A stretch of DNA of 64,000 nucleotides from Paenibacillus agricola (GTDB lineage: Bacteria > Bacillota > Bacilli > Paenibacillales > NBRC-103111). The DNA is taken from NCBI RefSeq assembly GCF_011440305.1, contig NZ_JAAOIW010000011.1, positions 124,001 to 188,000 of the forward strand, given 5' to 3'. This document shows positions 61,964-64,000 of the stretch, piece by piece. Position 1 is the stretch's first letter, and each line of letters begins with the position of its first letter. A program made the position numbers and the translations under genes. A model generated the notes under the pieces. That model worked only from the letters and a program-made list of their open reading frames with translations, ran no database searches and was not told the DNA's origin.

Positions 61964-62705
61964 TCCTTTCTTCCTCCGATTTTCCATGTTGCTTATACCT
62001 ATTTAAAATGGCTGATAAAATAAAGCTAAACAACATCAAACACAAGTAAGCCATTTGGTATTTAGAAAGACCGAACAGGAAATTGATTTTCACTTCAAAA
62101 AAAGATATAAACATAAGCCCCATCATGTAATAGGACAATAAATTAATGAATATCTTACCTCTTCCAAGTGAAGCCATGTTTTTATATATCCAAACCAACA
62201 TAGGAAGAGTAACCAAAAGAACGTATATATTGATTGGATGGTATCTAAATAACGGATTTAATATGGATATTCCCCATACAACAGAGGTAAGTGAACCGTA
62301 CCTCCACCCTAACAATTGATAAATAAAGATTATCGAAACCAAACCCACAGAAAGTAAGTCCGCATAAAATAAAACGGGTACTTTCTGCGAACGCAGTTCT
62401 CTAAATAAATAGAGGAACGCAAGTAAAATTCCTATCCAAATTCCGTATATGGAGCCAGGCAATACGAGCAAGCCGAGTGGATTCGTCCATAAAATGGAGG
62501 GGGTGAACAAAAGCGGGCTGAGTTTCCAACAGAGGAACACCATAAACAATGCATTGATTGTTTTATCCAAAAGTGGAATATAACCATTGTTTGCTGTTTT
62601 TTTTAATGCAGCCTGCATAATAACATAGCCAATATATCCCGAAACAATCAGAAGCAACCATTTCGATTGGATCATAAAAGGGCCTAACTGTATAATTTCC
62701 GGCAT
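61818..62705 (-). CDS. Lgt-like membrane protein of the Lgt-TlpA-CcdA cluster
   Basis: The ATG at 62705 (M5 of the longest frame) has AGGTGGGGG 5 nt upstream. The roughly 295-residue product has at least six membrane helices and Lgt-like general layout (QSKWLLLIVSGYIGYV, LLVLPGSIYGIW, RYHPINIYVLL), but no clear GRxGNFxNGE. It ends in a 45-residue charged tail that overlaps the next gene. The true C-terminus may be nearer RYKQHGKSEE with a frameshift. It follows tlpA by 12 bp. Confidence 0.6.
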   Translation of the reverse strand: MPEIIQLGPFMIQSKWLLLIVSGYIGYVIMQAALKKTANNGYIPLLDKTINALFMVFLCWKLSPLLFTPSILWTNPLGLLVLPGSIYGIWIGILLAFLYLFRELRSQKVPVLFYADLLSVGLVSIIFIYQLLGWRYGSLTSVVWGISILNPLFRYHPINIYVLLVTLPMLVWIYKNMASLGRGKIFINLLSYYMMGLMFISFFEVKINFLFGLSKYQMAYLCLMLFSFILSAILNRYKQHGKSEEERNGIQHDGIGLLSSDSRNAAIDEIRPENSSEEKRTILSDKAGCINIHRD

Positions 62706-62717
62706 ATAATCCCCCAC

Positions 62718-63230
62718 CTACTGAATAAGTTGCTTAAATTTATTGTCTAACGAATCTGGGTCTGTCAAGCCTAGCAGCTTGTCTACAATGATCCCTTCCT
62801 TATTAATAAAATATGTGGTCGGGATAGGGCTAATTTGATATTTCTTCGCCACTTCCGCTTCGACATCCATTAGAACCGGAAAGGTAAACCCGTATTCATT
62901 AGCAAATGTTTTGGCTCCTTCCACACTGTCACTTGCGGTTATATTGACTGCATAAATTTCTACCTGATCCTTATACTTTTCGTGTAGCTTGACCAGCTCA
63001 GGAGCTTCAATTTTACAAGGCGCACACCACGAAGCCCAGAAATTAAGAACTACAGGCTTACCTATCAAGGTCTCAAAAGAATAGATTTTTCCATCCAATC
63101 CTTGAAGAGATACCGCAGGCGCTTTATATCCCACCTTAGGCAGTTCCTCTTTATTGGCGGATGTAGTTTGATAGATCGCCAGCAAACCTAGCAATATGAT
63201 AGCCGACAGTATAAACCATTGTTTTTTCAT
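62718..63230 (-). CDS. TlpA/ResA-like thiol-disulfide oxidoreductase
   Basis: A 170-residue membrane-anchored thioredoxin: N-terminal helix (WFILSAIILLGLLAIY), then AlkD/redoxin fold with the active site WASWCAPCKIE (Cys69, Cys72) and cis-Pro (ISPIPTTYFI). ResA-type proteins reduce apocytochrome c or keep lipoprotein thiols reduced, with electrons from CcdA. It lies 15 bp after ccdA. The signal is an uncleaved anchor rather than a lipobox. Confidence 0.9.
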   Translation of the reverse strand: MKKQWFILSAIILLGLLAIYQTTSANKEELPKVGYKAPAVSLQGLDGKIYSFETLIGKPVVLNFWASWCAPCKIEAPELVKLHEKYKDQVEIYAVNITASDSVEGAKTFANEYGFTFPVLMDVEAEVAKKYQISPIPTTYFINKEGIIVDKLLGLTDPDSLDNKFKQLIQ

Positions 63231-63245
63231 ATCCGCATAGCTCCT

Positions 63246-63986
63246 TTATAAGTTCCAATAGGCCATCGTATCACTAATGCCAAAGATGATTAAAAATATG
63301 CCTGCTAATCTTTGAATCCAAAGTCCCCAGCGCCTTGTACGTTTAATCATCACCCGGTCTAAACCAAATCCCACGGCTAAGCCGGCAAACAATAAGAACG
63401 GCATGGCTGTTCCTGCCGCAAATACAATCGGTAGAATAAAGCCGTAAGAAGATTGTAAAGCTAACGGCATTAACGTGCCAAAAAACAATACATACATCGT
63501 AGGACAAAACCCTAGGGAAAAGGCAAAACCCATAAGAAAGGCCCCACTTTTCCCGCCTATCCGGTCAGATCGTTTTCTTATCATTTCAGAAAGACGGTTG
63601 CTTAGTTGAAAAGAAACCGTTAACCATCCAAGCAGGAATAATCCGATTAGGATAAGAAGCGGCCCCAGTATTTTTCTAGCGAAAGCAAGAAAAGGGATAA
63701 ACTCCTTTGTAATTTGTTGTCCAAATAACCAAAATAACGTGCCAAGCAGGATAAACACGACGATTTTACCCAGAAGGTACATCGTTGTTTCAACCCATGA
63801 CAGCCTCTCTTGGAACTGCCGATTCCCAAAATATGTGATGGCAGCAACATTAGCAGAGATCTGGCAAGGGGCTAAGGATCCGACAAACCCAAGAAATAAT
63901 GCGGCCAGCATAGCAATATCCGTGTTCGCTGCATTAACGAACGGTTCACTTAAGAAAACACTGATCATACTAAAATAAGAATACAT
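63246..63986 (-). CDS. ccdA: CcdA-type cytochrome c biogenesis membrane protein
   Basis: A 246-residue six-helix protein of the DsbD/CcdA family that carries electrons from cytoplasmic thioredoxin to extracytoplasmic TlpA/ResA. The two redox cysteines are in LAPCQIS (residue 41) and GFCPTMYVL. GGAG lies 7 nt before the ATG. It heads the minus-strand cluster ccdA-tlpA-lgt-like-lgt. Its upstream region lies beyond the window. Confidence 0.88.
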   Translation of the reverse strand: MYSYFSMISVFLSEPFVNAANTDIAMLAALFLGFVGSLAPCQISANVAAITYFGNRQFQERLSWVETTMYLLGKIVVFILLGTLFWLFGQQITKEFIPFLAFARKILGPLLILIGLFLLGWLTVSFQLSNRLSEMIRKRSDRIGGKSGAFLMGFAFSLGFCPTMYVLFFGTLMPLALQSSYGFILPIVFAAGTAMPFLLFAGLAVGFGLDRVMIKRTRRWGLWIQRLAGIFLIIFGISDTMAYWNL

Positions 63987-64000
63987 ATCCCCACTCCCTA

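Overview
The window looks like low-to-moderate GC Firmicute DNA, most likely Paenibacillaceae. The reasons are strong GGAGG ribosome sites, frequent TTG/GTG starts, ydaO-type c-di-AMP riboswitches in front of NlpC/P60 genes, a PdaA-type sporulation deacetylase, and a YwmB-like remnant. No tRNA, rRNA or CRISPR array was seen. Everything is read by eye, so family names rest on motifs, not searches.

Region 1 (1-6440, minus strand). A c-di-AMP riboswitch with promoter and two terminators precedes a DUF1611/DgcN-like gene and an Orr-like PLP racemase. Next come a GntR-RCK_C regulator with BusR architecture and an ectoine/hydroxyectoine-type ABC importer (ehuB, ehuC, ehuD, partial ehuA). A c-di-AMP riboswitch and a putative c-di-AMP-binding repressor beside a compatible-solute-type importer suggest an osmolyte/amino-acid module under c-di-AMP control.

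Region 2 (6500-9000). Gene remnants, a small membrane protein, a protein with a possible nuclease-like N-terminus, and an array of 20-bp direct repeats.

Region 3 (9003-31184, minus strand). A roughly 22-kb co-directional accessory operon starts at a promoter near 31170 with a structured attenuator-like leader. It encodes a DUF6094-like methylase and a SNF2-type helicase, each split by a group II intron at a catalytic motif. It also encodes a YfbR-like deoxynucleotidase, several unknowns, a PRTRC-like ubiquitin-like conjugation cassette (E2-like, candidate Ubl, JAB/JAMM, ThiF/E1) and a Dam-type adenine methylase. Terminator-like hairpins sit in front of many of its genes, which suggests attenuation or processive antitermination. 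The content resembles a plasmid or integrative element.

Region 4 (31356-48200). A decayed zone: an intact PdaA-like deacetylase, a 1080-residue membrane-anchored FG-GAP protein, two riboswitch-controlled NlpC/P60 hydrolases and a membrane spermidine-synthase-like protein lie among broken genes (multicopper oxidase, PAP2, YwmB, ferric-reductase-like, ApbE, MFS, methyltransferase, MurE).

Region 5 (48200-64000). An envelope/redox island: SHOCT protein, FixH/YtkA-like protein, a two-component system, a membrane cupredoxin, a cell-wall-binding-repeat lipoprotein, an NlpC/P60 lipoprotein, a frameshifted metallophosphoesterase, a high-GC segment duplicated from 45.8 kb, a kinase pseudogene carrying a MITE-like palindrome, and an lgt / lgt-like / tlpA / ccdA cluster.
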